Source: Gnetum montanum
Taxonomy: Eukaryota > Streptophyta > Gnetopsida > Gnetales > Gnetaceae
Direction of reading: 5' to 3'
DNA length: 64,000 bases
NCBI GenBank assembly: GCA_015680685.1
Contig: MNCI01017521.1
Span: 96,078-160,077, forward strand
Shown piece by piece: positions 53,307-64,000 of this stretch (the first letter of the stretch is position 1; the number at the start of each line of letters is the position of its first letter). The notes beneath the pieces were generated by a model, which saw nothing but the letters and a program-made list of their open reading frames with translations, ran no database searches and was not told the DNA's origin. A program made the translations under genes and the position numbers.

Positions 53307-53730
53307 CAATAAAATTAAATGATAAATACTTACACAATTGTTTGATTGATTTTGGAGCTACATCTACTATAATGCCATTGTTTATATGTAAGAAACTTGG
53401 TTTGGTTCCTGAAAAATCAAATAAAAGATTGTTCAAGTGGATAAAAGTAGATTGAAGATTGTGGGTCAATTACCAAATGTTCTATTGGAAATTTCTTTCG
53501 AACCCCATGTCAAAAGTAGAGTAACTATTCAAGTGGCAAATATATCAGATTCACATAATCTCTTATTGAGTAAAAGTTGGAGCAAGAATTTCTCAGGTTA
53601 TATATCAACAAATTATTCTCACATGTGTCTACCTTGGAAAGGAGAACGAAATCAAATATACATCTATAGTGAACCTTTGATGATTGATAACATTACTTCA
53701 AATGAAAAAAGTAAAATGGTTGAAAAAGGA
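53307..53730 (+). pseudogene. Protease of element 4 (copy B)
   Basis: A frameshift near 53,304 separates it from gag. The active site reads IDFGAT instead of IDSGAT (Ser to Phe, C-to-T). The C-terminal part (LLLSKSWSKNFSGYIS, CLPWKGERNQIYIYSEP) lies in the open frame 53,437-54,120 that continues into the RNase H. Confidence 0.75.
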
Positions 53731-53804
53731 GATGTTGAAAACAAAATTTGTACACTCCAAGAAAATTATAGTTCTAAAAAAGAACAATCAAAGAATGAGG
53801 ATAA

Positions 53805-54177
53805 ATGGGAGTTATACTTTGATGGTTTATGTAATTCAAAAGGTGCAAGATTTGGTATAGTTATATTTATAAATGGTTCACCTGAAATTCTTAAAGAAAT
53901 TCATCTATCTTTTCCTTGTATTAACAACAAAGCTGAGTATGAAGCTTTATGTATTGGTATAAGAATAGCTCTAGGTAAAAAGATCAAAGTAATCACTATA
54001 AAAGAAGACTCAAGATTAGTTTGTGAACAAGTAAAGGATAACTATGTAGTAAAGAGCTCATTCTTAAGACCTTATAAGCAAGTTGCTTGTAAAACGTTAG
54101 ATCAGTTTCAACATTGCTGAATAGAGCATATAAATAGAGCAGAGAATCTTATAGTAGATGATTTGGCAAAGGCAACT
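53805..54177 (+). pseudogene. Archaeal-type RNase H upstream of RT (copy B), fused in frame to protease C-terminus
   Basis: WELYFDGLCNSKG, INNKAEYEALCIGIRIALGK, ITIKEDSRLVCEQVKDN and YVVKSSFLRPYKQVA, then after one stop at 54,118, IEHINRAENLIVDDLAKATS. It retains the AEYEA glutamate that copy A has lost. Its GDS motif reads EDS, keeping the Asp. Frame 53,437-54,120 covers protease C-terminus plus this domain without interruption, so the order is not a sequencing or rearrangement artefact of copy A. Confidence 0.88.
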
Positions 54178-54549
54178 TCAACTTTAGATATGCAAATAAT
54201 AGAAAGTTACAAAGATGTAATGGTTGAAGAAAAACATCAACCATCAATACTAGATAATATAAGACATTTACAAGTATTTGAAGATGATGATCAAGTAATA
54301 AGATTTATGAAAAAAAAACAAGAATTTGAGGGTCAAGTAATATCTAAAACGTCATCAAACTCCAAAGCTAATTTCATTCCGAAAAGGATGATTGACTTGG
54401 AGCATGAGTTTAAGAAAAATTTACTTACTAGAAAGGATGCCAAAACCTAGATAGTCAAGTTTTCGAGGTAGTGAACTTTGGATTAGACAGGATGCCAAAG
54501 ATGTTGAATGTTACAAAGGGAAGAGATTCGAGTTTCAAGCAAAACTTGT

Positions 54550-55540
54550 TAACATGTCTAAGAAATAATTTGGACAATTTTGTTTGGTCTTATGATGATC
54601 TTAAAGCTTTTAGACCAAATGTGATGACACATAAAATTCCTTTAATAGAAGGTTGTAAAATAGTCAAGCAAAAACAAAGGAAATTTAATCAATCATTTGA
54701 ACTAGCTATGGAAGCCGAAATTAAGAAGTTGTTGCAAGCATGAATCATATATCCAATACGATATTCAACATGGCTTGCTAACCTTGTTCCAGTGAGAAAG
54801 AAAAATGGTGATATAAGACTTTGTGTAGACTTTAGAAATCTGAATGATGCCTCAAAAAAGGATAAGTATCCACTTCCAAGAATTGATGAGATGCTCATTA
54901 AAGTTTCAAGTTGTCAAGTATATTCTTTTTTAGATGGTTTCTCAGGTTATAATCAAATCATGGTAGATAAGATTGATAGAAACAAAATAGCATTTATTAC
55001 CAAATGGGAAACTTTTGCTTATCAAAGAATGCCATTTGGATTGTCAAACACTGGAGCTACTTTCCAAAGAGCAATGGATTTAGCATTTAAGGATTTATTA
55101 GGCATATTCGTGGTGGTTTATTTGGATGATATTACAATATTCTCAAAAAAAGAAGAAGATCATATTAATCATCTCTAGCAAGTTTTCGACAGATGTCATG
55201 AGTTTGGTATTTCATTAAATCCTAAAAAGTGTATCTTCGGGGTTAAATCTAGAAGCCTATTAGGCCATGTGATATGTCAAGAAGGAATTTCCATAGACAA
55301 TTCCTGAATCCAAGAAGTACAGAATATTGAGCATCCCACAAGTAAGAAATCTCTTAGATCTTTCTTTGAGAAGATAAACTTTGTGAAAAAGTTCATCCCC
55401 GGGTTTACTGAAATTACTTTGATGCATATGCTAAAAAAGGATTTCCAAGTAGAGAAAACACTAGAATTAGAGAGAGCTTTATTAGAAATTAAAAATGCTA
55501 TACAAGAGGCTCCATATTTGGTGAAGCCTAGGCTTAAAGA
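54550..55540 (+). pseudogene. Reverse transcriptase of element 4 (copy B)
   Basis: The connector (54,471-54,743) is open, then RKKNGDIRLCVDFRNLN, SFLDGFSGYNQI, RMPFGLSNTGATFQRAM and VVYLDDITIFSKKEED (54,792-55,178 open), and the thumb from 55,200 with FFEKINFVKKFIPGF. Catalytic Asp residues are intact. Confidence 0.88.
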
Positions 55541-56120
55541 AGATTTTTGGTTGTATTTTTTTGCTTCGAATGATTCTATCGTTGCCGTTTTAACACAAAA
55601 AGATGATGAAGGTCAAGATGAACTAATTGGATTTTTTGGATATTAGATGAAAGGTTCAGAATTAAATTATTCAGACTTAGAGAAATAAGCATTTGCAGTC
55701 ATCAAAGCACTTCAACAATTTAAATATTATTTAAAAAGTTCATTAGTCCACATTGTGCTAATTGAACCTGTAGTTAAGCAATTCCTAGCCCCAAAAGAGA
55801 TTGGATTAAAAAAAGGAAAATGGCTTATAAAGTTGCAAAGTTTTAGATTTTCATTGGAAATATGCAAAACAATTAAGGGAATGGGATTAGCCAAGTTAAT
55901 GACTAGAGAAAGTGAAGTATGTACACTTGACACCCATAAAGAGAATTGGTATGATGAAATTCTCAAATTTCTTAATACAAGGAAAATCCCAAATAATTTA
56001 ACTATATGTCAAAAGAGAGCTTTCTTCAAAAGAGCATGAAGATTGGTTGTCAAAGATGGTATATTATATAAAAAGGATTTTCAAGGGGTTTTATTGGAAT
56101 GTGTTCATAATGATCAAATT
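55541..56120 (+). pseudogene. Second RNase H and tether of element 4 (copy B)
   Basis: FFASNDSIVAVLTQKDDEGQ, then a TAG (CAA in copy A), MKGSELNYSDLEK, a TAA, FAVIKALQQFKYYL, and the tether with FRFSLEICKTIKGMGLAKLM. Followed by VVKDGILYKKDFQGVLLE, the start of the integrase region. Confidence 0.78.
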
Positions 56121-56215
56121 AATTTCAGTAGTTGCAGATAGACCATTTCAACAATGGGGTTTGGATTTTATTGGTACAATTACACCTTCAAGAGCTGGAC
56201 TGTAATAAGGGAGCA
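56121..56215 (+). pseudogene. Integrase remnant of element 4 (copy B) at deletion junctions
   Basis: A short piece (VVADRPFQQWGLDFIGTITP) holds the first catalytic Asp region between two deletions, then joins directly to gactgtaataagggag, which in copy A lies 3.6 kb further on (24,244). Confidence 0.75.
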
Positions 56216-57004
56216 AACAACCAAGATTCTTCTTCTCCTTGCATGATGATTTTTATCACTGATCTTCAAGGGCTTTTGTGGCTTTATGACTTTACATGTT
56301 GAACTCTTTTGTCTTGACTTTGCCTAAATTTAGGAAGATCTTATTTGTTATCAAATTAAATAATTAATCAATTTTTCTCAAAGTCCTGTCTGAATTTCAT
56401 ACAAAATCTGCCTTCGCCAAACCCTAAATTTTTCCATTCACTAATCCAAATCAAATTGATTCAATTTCTAAGTGATAGCCCTCTTGATTTCAGTATATTT
56501 GTAAATGGAGAAAAGTACACGAATGAAGTTGATTTCTCTGTATTGTATCTTGCCATCAACCCAAAAATCCAATACCTCTATTGGATCATTCATAAATGCG
56601 GAGGTTTATCTTGAACTAAACAAATTTTTAATTTGAAAGGTATAAGCTTTTGAAGAAAAGATTGAAAGAAAAAGAAAAAAAAAAAACATACTACTGCTTC
56701 GGTAAAGAATAAAATTTAAAGATTCCACAACCAAAATGATTTTGTAAAAATTTTAAAATATAACTTATTAAATCTTTAATTTCAGCACCGTACCTCGTTG
56801 GGTATTTGCCAAAAAGTGCAGAACATGTATAACTATAGTTACATGGTAATCAAACGGCGCTACCTCGTGACCTACGTGGGATTGAAATAACGCGTAATCG
56901 TAAGAGGCAAAAACCAAAATGGCAGCGTTTATAGTTCGGCATCTGCACATCGCTGAAACCCTCTCACTGCTCGACTCCGGCAGCACTGCCCATAAATAAA
57001 TAAC
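56216..57004 (+). other. Host-like DNA, no gene recognised (copy B)
   Basis: Matches 24,245-25,040 with several small indels. An A-rich run lies near 56,672. No coding signature on either strand that survives comparison of the two copies. Confidence 0.4.
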
Positions 57005-57390
57005 AGAACAAAAAACCTTGTATCATTATCTTTTGCTAAATTTGTGTAGAAAAACTGGCTGGGGTAGCCATAAAACTTAATTTTATCTTTGATTCTACTT
57101 TAACGTGCCTTTTCCCCACGCAGCATCTGGACAAAAATACTTAAAAGGTCGTTATTTTATAGCTTTTTCATTTTACAGCAAGAATAAACCGAGGGCTAGA
57201 ACAAAAAACCTTGTATCATTATCTTTTGCTAAATTTGTGTAGAAAAACTGGCTGGGGTAGCCATAAAACTTAATTTTATCTTTGATTCTACTTTAACGTG
57301 CCTTTTCCCCACGCAGCATCTGGACAAAAATACTTAAAAGGTCGTTATTTTATAGCTTTTTCATTTTACAGCAAGAATAAACCGAGGGCT
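57005..57390 (+). repeat. Two apparently identical 193-bp tandem repeats
   Basis: 57,005-57,197 and 57,198-57,390 read the same base for base as far as I can check, starting agaacaaaaaacc and ending accgagggct. Copy A has one diverged version, with an additional ~350 bases in the middle. Identity in a region that is otherwise about 5 percent diverged points to a very recent duplication or an assembly error. Confidence 0.9.
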
Positions 57391-57828
57391 AGGTCACACG
57401 CTATCGTTTTGGGTAGGCTTTGTTTTCATGGCAGTGTCATACGCTATGGTATGGTTTTGAATTTTAAATAAAGGGGCATGCGCATAAATGTTTACAACCC
57501 TATATATAGCTGTAGTTAGTGAAAACCATGTATAATGGAAATTAATTGTGAAAGACCATGGTTTTTTAAATAAAACAACAAAGTGGTTACCCATACCAAC
57601 TAAAAACCATGGCATAAGCCTCAATATGTACACATGGTCTTAAATAGGGTTGCTGATTGTGGCCTAATCTCAACTTGTGCAAGGATAGCTCGGAGTCTCT
57701 GATCTTTCCTAATAAATCGATAATAGTTTTTTTTATTAACAAATTGCATATCATGAAACATTTATAACGTTGATATTGGGCTTTGGTTATGTAGTTAATG
57801 TACTAGACTAGTACATGTCATTATAGCT
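57385..57828. repeat. CATGG-rich left segment of inverted-repeat element (copy B)
   Basis: Starts agggctaggtcacacgctatcg, which is complementary to the right end actagccct at 58,200-58,208, so the whole of 57,385-58,210 could be one ~825-bp element with a nested second terminus at 57,829. Confidence 0.45.
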
Positions 57829-58210
57829 CAAGGCTCGGTCACATGCCATGGTTTTTGGTTGGTATGGTTAACCATGATTATTTGACTTGCCAAGCCATAC
57901 ACTTGTAAACCCTATGCAATTTATTGTTGTTTCTTTTACAGAGCTATGGTCTTTCACAATTAACTTCAGTTAAACATGGTTTCCATGTGGCTGCAATTGT
58001 ATGCAAGCCTTTGAATGCCATGATATTTAATAATAAAAGCCATGTTATAGCCAGTTGTACATAGGCCTTTGAATGCCATGCCATTTAAAAATGAAGGTCA
58101 TGTTACAGCTAAAAACAACGCATGTGACAAATAAGTAAGCATAGCTATTTAATTGCTATAAATATTAACTATACCATGATCCAAAAACTAGAACATGTGA
58201 CTAGCCCTTA
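57829..58210. mobile_element. MITE-like element (copy B)
   Basis: Terminal inverted repeats as in 26,062-26,441. Noncoding and CATGG-rich. Confidence 0.55.
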
Positions 58211-58497
58211 GTGTCACATTCAAATTTTAAGAGTCACCACCAAAGCGTTAGCCCCCTCTTCAAACCTGAACACTGTAGCGAAGTGAAAGTTCAAAAAGGA
58301 CTTCAGGGCTATGAATCTTGTGATGCATGATGTAGCCAACATACAACTTAATGTCACATTCCAATTTTAGCAATAACTAGATGTTGGTGTTACATTCTAA
58401 TTTGAATTTGAACATAGTAGTGAACAGGGGTCAAATTTGAAGGGTAGCCTACATTTTTTATATGAAGGTGATTTGTGATAGGCCTTTTCATTAGGAT

Positions 58498-58998
58498 GAA
58501 GCTAATGAAGTAGTTAAATAGGATAAGCTAGATAGATTAAACACATAAGTATGATCACTTTGAGTGTAACATGTATTCGCTTGGTAATTCTAGTAGTGTT
58601 ATTGCTTGGTACACCTAGTAGTGTAGCGCTTGGTGACCCAGCAATGGATATGTGGGTTCAAAATGTGTACAGAAAGTAGGCTTGGATGCTTATGTTAAGA
58701 CTAGTTAGATACTAGTTAATTAGTTAAATTAAATTAGTTAATCAAATTACTTTATCTCTCTTTAAACACCAAAATCATAAAATACAAAATGATAAAAATT
58801 AGATGCCTCAACTACACTCAACCATACCAATGTATGTCACAAGTGTAATTAGCAAGACAATGATTGACCTTGAGACAAGATTCACCTCCTAAAAGACTAG
58901 TGCACTAGAAACTACAAAGTCCACAGAATTTGACTAAATCGTGCATGAATGCTTTGTGATTTGTATGGTTGGGTGTAGGGGTACCTCGTTGCTCATCA
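58498..58998 (+). repeat. 5' LTR of element X, copy B (left half deleted)
   Basis: Joins to upstream DNA at gatgaagctaatgaagtag. The deletion removes A 26,730-27,975, including U3 with its palindromes and TATA. It ends TCATCA with the primer-binding-like site at 59,000-59,018. Confidence 0.8.
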
Positions 58999-59152
58999 TT
59001 TGCACTATTGTTGGGGACTTTGTTTGTCGAAACGTGTACTATTTAGGTTTAGTGAATACCATTAATATTATTGTACAAACCTCAAGGTTAATAGCATTCC
59101 TGCTATACATAGAATTATAAAAGCATACTAACATTGTATTTCATACTACAAA

Positions 59153-60970
59153 ATGCCTTCTTCTTCTTCTCATAGGTGTGAAGATGTCAAACCATCAGTC
59201 CCACGGGAGTGCAAAGTGGTATATACTCATCTAGATGAGTACATACCAAAATTCACTTTCATCCTACATCAAGATGAATAGCTATGATGGTGTGACATGG
59301 AGGGCAACATCATCTTGGCCCCTAATCGATCTATGCCTAAGATGTTGCTTCAAACTCTAAAGAATTTGGGCATCGTAGATTTTCATGAAGAAGACGTTGT
59401 GGATGGTTATGACACTCGGGACTACCATCCCACTAAAACACAACACAAGCGAGATCAACATCAGGAAAAGCTCTATAAGGCTATGAAGGGGAAAGAATTT
59501 CACTAATCCCTTATTCCTACTAGATCAAGAGGACAATGAGGATCCTCCTTCTAAAGGTTCTCAGCATGAAGATTCTCCACCCCCTATTGTGGGTAATGAG
59601 GGTGTGACCTTGAACTTGTAGTCAACTATTCATAAAATAGGTTCAGGAAAAAGTGACAATTAAGGTAGGGACTTTCGCAAAAATCACAATAGTAAAGGAT
59701 CTAAGGATGGGGATTGTAATGAGAAAAAAAGTGGTTGTAGACACCTCAATGGCGATGGCAGTCCACCTTCTCCTCTATCCTCTTCATTTGTTTCCAAAAA
59801 TTCCTCTTCATCTACTAGTTCTAATAGAATCCACCATCAAAATAATCATGATGAAGGTGATCAATGAGACAACAATGATCATGAAGGCCACCAAGACTAA
59901 AGGGATGGCTAAAACCATCATTGACATCATCAACGTAATGATGATGATGAACCTGTGTTGGCCACTCGAAGTATGCTCAACATTGCAAAGGCAGTTAGAA
60001 TTCCAACTAGGCATATGAAAGATAGAAAGATCAAGTGCTTAAACATGGATAATATCCCAAGATTTGAGGGGGGATACAACTTTAATTCACAGCACATCTA
60101 CAAGCTCTCCACAATGCCTACACCTAAAAGAATATAAAAAATGAGTGGCATAAACTCAAGATTTTCCCTAGGACACACATGAAGAAAGCTGAAAGCTGGT
60201 ACCAATCCTTGGAACTAAAATCCATTCACCAATGGAATACCATGTTAGAGCTATTTAATGACAAATACCAAACATACTCCAAAGTGTCTAATCTAAGAAG
60301 GCAAATCAAAGGATGGAAATAAGGAACATATGAACCCTTGGATGCTGCCATGGGTCAATACTATTCACTCTTACACTAATGCCTTAGCCATGGTTATTCT
60401 CAGAGGGAACAACTTCCCCACATCATAGATGGGCTCAAAGTAGAAACTGGAGGAACTCTAGGGGTGTATGTCCAAGGAAGATTGTTTGAACTAAGAGCTC
60501 ATCAAATCCAAAGGTTGATTAAGCAGGTAGCAAAAGAAGAAGGTGAGCTACGAAAAAGAGAAAGTGTAGAAGAATATAATAGGGATCCTTCCATTAGAAA
60601 ATAAGAGGTTCAATCTTGTGATAAGGAGGAGTCACCACTTGATGAAGTAATGAATAGGAAAATCTTGCCCATCCAAAAATTTATTTCTAATATTTTAGCA
60701 AAGGTTGATAAATTATAAAACTCTTTGGGTGAAAATTTTCAAATTGCTATAAAGATTGCTGAAGAATCCAAAGAACAAAAATAGTCATTATAATCATAGG
60801 AGATGAAAAGAAGTTGAGCATGCCTACAACAGAGGTAAGGGAAAAGTTGCTACTATATAGGAAGTTATGAAGATAGACTCTAAGGATGATGCTAACTATG
60901 ACATTTTTCAATATGAGAATTCAAAGGGTTGTTTCCCTATGGTGTCACACTTACAAGAGTCCAGGTTCTA
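59153..60970 (+). pseudogene. Gag of element X (copy B)
   Basis: ATG at 59,153 (MPSSSSHRCEDVKPSVPREC). Same order as 28,628-30,440: N-terminal block, His/Asn-rich stretch, MLNIAKAVRIPTRHMKDRKI, FEGGYNFNS, capsid block, and a worn knuckle in which the first Cys is Tyr and the second Phe (YDIFQYENSKGC). A Pro/Gln-rich linker runs to 61,690. Confidence 0.75.
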
Positions 60971-61699
60971 TGGATTAAATCTTTGACTAGCATGTAGGAA
61001 AGCACCTAGACGATTGCTTTATCCTCAAAGCAATCCAAGGTAGTTCCACTAGCAACAACAAGCTTACTACCCATGTGGATCTCCACCATACCCATATGAA
61101 CAATACCAATAGTGGCACCAACCAAAATAATGGGAAATGCCACGGCCAAGGCAACAGTATCCTTATAGGCAACCAAATCCATACGGGTACCATGTTTAGC
61201 AATCCATCTCTCCAAGAAGTTCTATAAGTCATACCTCATTTTAGCATGACTATTACCCTCCAGAGTACCACTAAACACATTTACCATCTACTAGAGGGGA
61301 AAACCCATATCCATGCCATCCTTCACATCCTTCTACACACACACCTCCACTTTCAACCTAGCTACCTCTTGCTCCATCTATGCAGGGTGAGATTCCTCCA
61401 TAGCTGCAATAACCAAATGCTACAAGGGCTATACATTCACAACTGGGTTTCTAGTTGAGTGGTTTAGAAAATCGATTCAGAAAAAGATCCTTCTTCTGAT
61501 CCAACAGTCCTCTTCAGCACTCACAACCTAGTACAGCTGATCGTCTTGGATCTCGAATACTCTCATCATTGACATCAAATACCTTCGACTGCCCTTCAAA
61601 GAAACTACCACCTTGGATTCACACTGTGATGCTAACTCATGCTATTTTAGCTGGATCAAGGCTATTAATCTTTCCACGAAAAGATTTGACCTAGGAAGT

Positions 61700-62160
61700 C
61701 CACTGATTTATCTATAGATCACTGGATATGAGGAATGTAAGGCTCTTCTTAACTTTGGTACTAGAGTTAATCTCATCTCCCATGACATGTATAAATCTTG
61801 GAACCTACCACTTGTTAAGAAGAGCAACATCTATCTAAAATTGGAAAATTAGTCAATTACTATTCCTATAGGATTATTAGAGGACATTGTCATCACAACT
61901 TATGGGTGGTCCTATCCTATTGATTTTTTGATGATCAAGGTTGTAAATTGCAAAAGTGACTTCCCCATCATTATGGAAAGAGCTTGGTTAACCACAGTCA
62001 ATGCACATATGGGCATAAGGGATCTCTCTCTAGAAATATCCAAAGAAAATGAATTAAACAAGATAGAGAAGAATCGTATTCCTTGCATCACGTATAGTGA
62101 TAATGGATGCAATTGTGTGCAAAGGATTTGATTTGTCAAAAGTAAATACATTAAAGCATG
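61700..62160 (+). pseudogene. Protease of element X (copy B)
   Basis: CKALLNFGTRVNLISHDMYK: Asn at the catalytic position as in copy A, plus Ser to Phe. It continues with FLMIKVVNCKSDFPIIMERA and WLTTVNAHMGIRDLSLEI. Confidence 0.78.
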
Positions 62161-62279
62161 CAATCAATGTGCATAAGATATCAATATTCAAAGCTGTCTG
62201 TACGTAGTAGCTAAAAACAGGAGGATACCTAGTGGCTGACAGCTAACTCAAATAGCAGCAGATTTTGCATGGAACTAAC

Positions 62280-63520
62280 TAAGAGCCTAACATGTGCTTA
62301 TGTTGAAGGCATGGATAAACTTGAACAAGTTCACCCCAAAATCTCTGATTAAGATGATGATACCTATTATGGAGAGTTGGAAATCCCTGAGAACTTCAAG
62401 CAGGAGCCCCTAGAGCTTAAAAATTTACGGGCTAGGATGGAATATGCATTTTTAAAAAATGGTAAATGGATCATAATTAATGCCAAACTTGCTCCTAAAC
62501 AAAAAGAAAATCTATTAAAGTTGGTTAACAAATGGCCAACAGCCTTTGCTTAATCATATCCTGAGCTAACAAGAATCAATCCAAGCATATGCTAGCATTA
62601 CATTTACATTGACTCGACCACGAAGACCAAAAGGTAGCCATAGAGATGGCCAAACCCCAAATTGAAGCAAATCATCAAGGTAGAAATTGAAAAACTCCTC
62701 AAGGCAAGGTTCATATATCCCATCATAGATAGTGAGTGGGTTAGCCCACTCATAATTGTGCCAAAGAAAGATGGCAAGTGGTGGGTTTTCATTGACTTCA
62801 GGCTATTGAATATGCCAATGTTTAAAGAATATTTTCCATTGTCATTTTTGGATAAAGTGTTGGACACCATATTCAAGCATTATTATAATAGATTCTTAGA
62901 TGGTTATAGTGGCTATAACCAAATCCAAATTGTGCTAGAAAATCAAGCTAAAATAACATTCACAAGTTCCTAGGGAACTTTTGCATATTGTAAGATGCGA
63001 TTTGGTCTATGTAATGCCCCTGCAACATTTCAATGCTTGGTCCTTAGTATCTTCTAGCAGTAGATTAGTAGTGGTGTGGAAGTCTTCATGGATGAATTTT
63101 CCACCTATGGAGCTACGTTTGAGCAAGCCTTGGACCACCTTGAGCAAATATTGAAGAGATCTGTTGAAACAAACCTATAGCTCAACTGGCAAAAGAGCCA
63201 TCTTATGGTCCAAGAAGGCATTGTACTAGGACATAGAATCACTCAGGTATGGATTTAGGTAGATCCAAACAAGATAAGGGTCATCTAAGGAATAACACGC
63301 TAGCCAAAAATCATTAAAGATGTTTGGTCATTCCTTGGACACATTGGCTACTACCAACAATTTATAGAGAATTTCTGTAAGATCACAGAAGCATTGGTAG
63401 AACTTACAAAGAAAAATGCACCTTTAATCTAGACCAAGGAATGTGGACATGCATTCCAACAGTTAAAGGAGAAACTCATAGAAACACCAATCCTATGAGT
63501 GCCAAACTAGTCCAGACCCT
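62280..63520 (+). pseudogene. Connector and reverse transcriptase of element X (copy B)
   Basis: EIEKLLKARFIYPIIDSEWV, PKKDGKWWVFIDFRLLN, FLDGYSGYNQIQI, FGLCNAPATFQ, and the active site VEVFMDEFSTYG with Glu for the second Asp, as in copy A. Thumb: SFLGHIGYYQQFIENF. Confidence 0.83.
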
Positions 63521-63960
63521 TCCACATCATGATGAATGCATCTAACTATTCCTTGGGAGTAGTGCTCACATAGATGGACAATATGAAATGCCCATACTAC
63601 ATCCACTACATGAGCTAAAGAATTGTGGGTGAATAATTAAATTACACCATCATGGAAAAGGAACTAATGGCCATGGTGTATGCTCTAGAAAAGTTTAGGC
63701 ACTATGTGCTTTTCTACAAAGTATTTGTGCACATGAACCATAGTACAATTAGCTTCCTCATGAACAAGACAACGATCAGCCCTCATATCATACAGTGGCT
63801 CATGATCTTGCAAGAATTCAATTTCATGATGGTAGATTGAAAAGAAACCAAGAATGTGGTTGCTAGCCACCTCTCTCACTTAAGATGGGATAATAAAAAG
63901 GAGGAGAGCCCACTCTCTAACTAGTTTCTAGACGAAATCCTCTTTATAGGAGTAATAAAT
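63521..63960 (+). pseudogene. RNase H of element X (copy B)
   Basis: MNASNYSLGVVLT, LNYTIMEKELMAMVYALEKF, RHYVLFYKVFVHMNHSTISF and LMILQEFNFMMVD, then KNVVASHLSHLRWD, the usual N-x-V-A-D-x-L-S-R/H end with Asp changed to Ser. The window ends in the following tether. Confidence 0.8.
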
Positions 63961-64000
63961 GACCAAACGCCCATAGAAATAATATGATATAATGTCATCC

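Larger units (their letters stand above)
47976..56215 (+). mobile_element. Element 4 (copy B), 3' end deleted
   Basis: Starts TGTTGGCAC at 47,976. Carries the TSO1-like and kinase-like fragments, TATA at 50,327-50,336, gag from 51,669, protease, archaeal-type RNase H, RT, second RNase H and only the first part of the integrase. Two deletions relative to copy A: A 20,371-20,556, and A 20,626-24,243 (integrase core, extra ORF, 3' repeat). Confidence 0.7.
35606..64000 (+). repeat. Copy B of the ~35.6-kb tandem duplicated unit
   Basis: Same order and orientation as copy A. It runs off the window at a position matching about A 33,440, inside element X. Copy B keeps a gypsy-2 integrase segment (44,640-45,115) that copy A has lost. 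It lacks the second TSO1-like copy, most of the element 4 integrase, the left part of one LTR, and about 500 bases replaced by a single N at 37,281. Small insertions unique to B lie at about 39,372-39,500 and 57,005-57,390. Confidence 0.95.

Overview
The window looks like a piece of a very large, repeat-rich seed-plant nuclear genome. A gymnosperm is my guess, from the age and density of decayed LTR retrotransposons and the type of host-gene fragments; the sequence does not prove it. I find no intact host gene, no RNA gene, no CRISPR array and nothing prokaryotic. Almost every base I can assign belongs to degenerate Ty3/gypsy-type LTR retrotransposons nested in one another, plus two captured or duplicated host-gene fragments (a TSO1/tesmin-like CXC protein 5' end and a receptor-kinase-like N-lobe) and a small inverted-repeat element. 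All recognisable coding is on the + strand.

The main architecture is a two-fold repetition. Bases 1-34,413 (copy A) and 35,606-64,000 (copy B) are the same roughly 35.6-kb unit in the same orientation, about 5 percent diverged where I counted by hand, with several large indels. They are separated by a 997-base N gap and a short stretch after it. Order within a unit: (1) 3' part of element X, with an extra coiled-coil reading frame and an LTR (A 1-4,172; B 35,606-39,271); (2) 2.2 kb of unassigned AT-rich DNA; (3) gypsy-2, a chromovirus-like element without recognisable RT (A 6,361-9,450; B 41,590-45,115); (4) element 3, an LTR with primer-binding site and gag inserted into the gypsy-2 integrase (A 9,451-12,296; B 45,116-47,975); (5) element 4, a Tat-like element flanked in copy A by two 1.4-kb direct repeats that carry the TSO1-like fragment (A 12,297-23,909; B 47,976-56,215); (6) 3-4 kb of host-like DNA with an inverted-repeat element; (7) 5' LTR, gag, protease, RT, RNase H and integrase of element X (A 27,551-34,413; B 58,500-64,000). 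Element X therefore straddles the junction of the two units (27,551-39,271). This fits a tandem duplication by unequal exchange between X copies, though a haplotype-assembly artefact at the gap is not excluded.

The most interesting biology is in element 4. Its polyprotein reads Gag - protease - RNase H of the 'archaeal' type - reverse transcriptase - second RNase H - integrase. The extra RNase H lies upstream of the RT, not between the RT/RNase H and the integrase as is usual in dual-RNase-H Tat elements. It is visible in both copies, and in copy B it shares one open frame with the protease C-terminus. Element 4 also has no visible Gag zinc knuckle, a separate post-integrase reading frame with its own TATA-like box, and LTR-like terminal repeats holding a TSO1-like promoter/exon segment. 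Element X likewise has a post-integrase coiled-coil frame, preceded by a displaced piece of its own LTR U3 with a TATA-like box. Decay is strongly C-to-T / G-to-A: where copies A and B differ at a stop codon, the other copy usually has the matching Gln, Arg or Trp codon.
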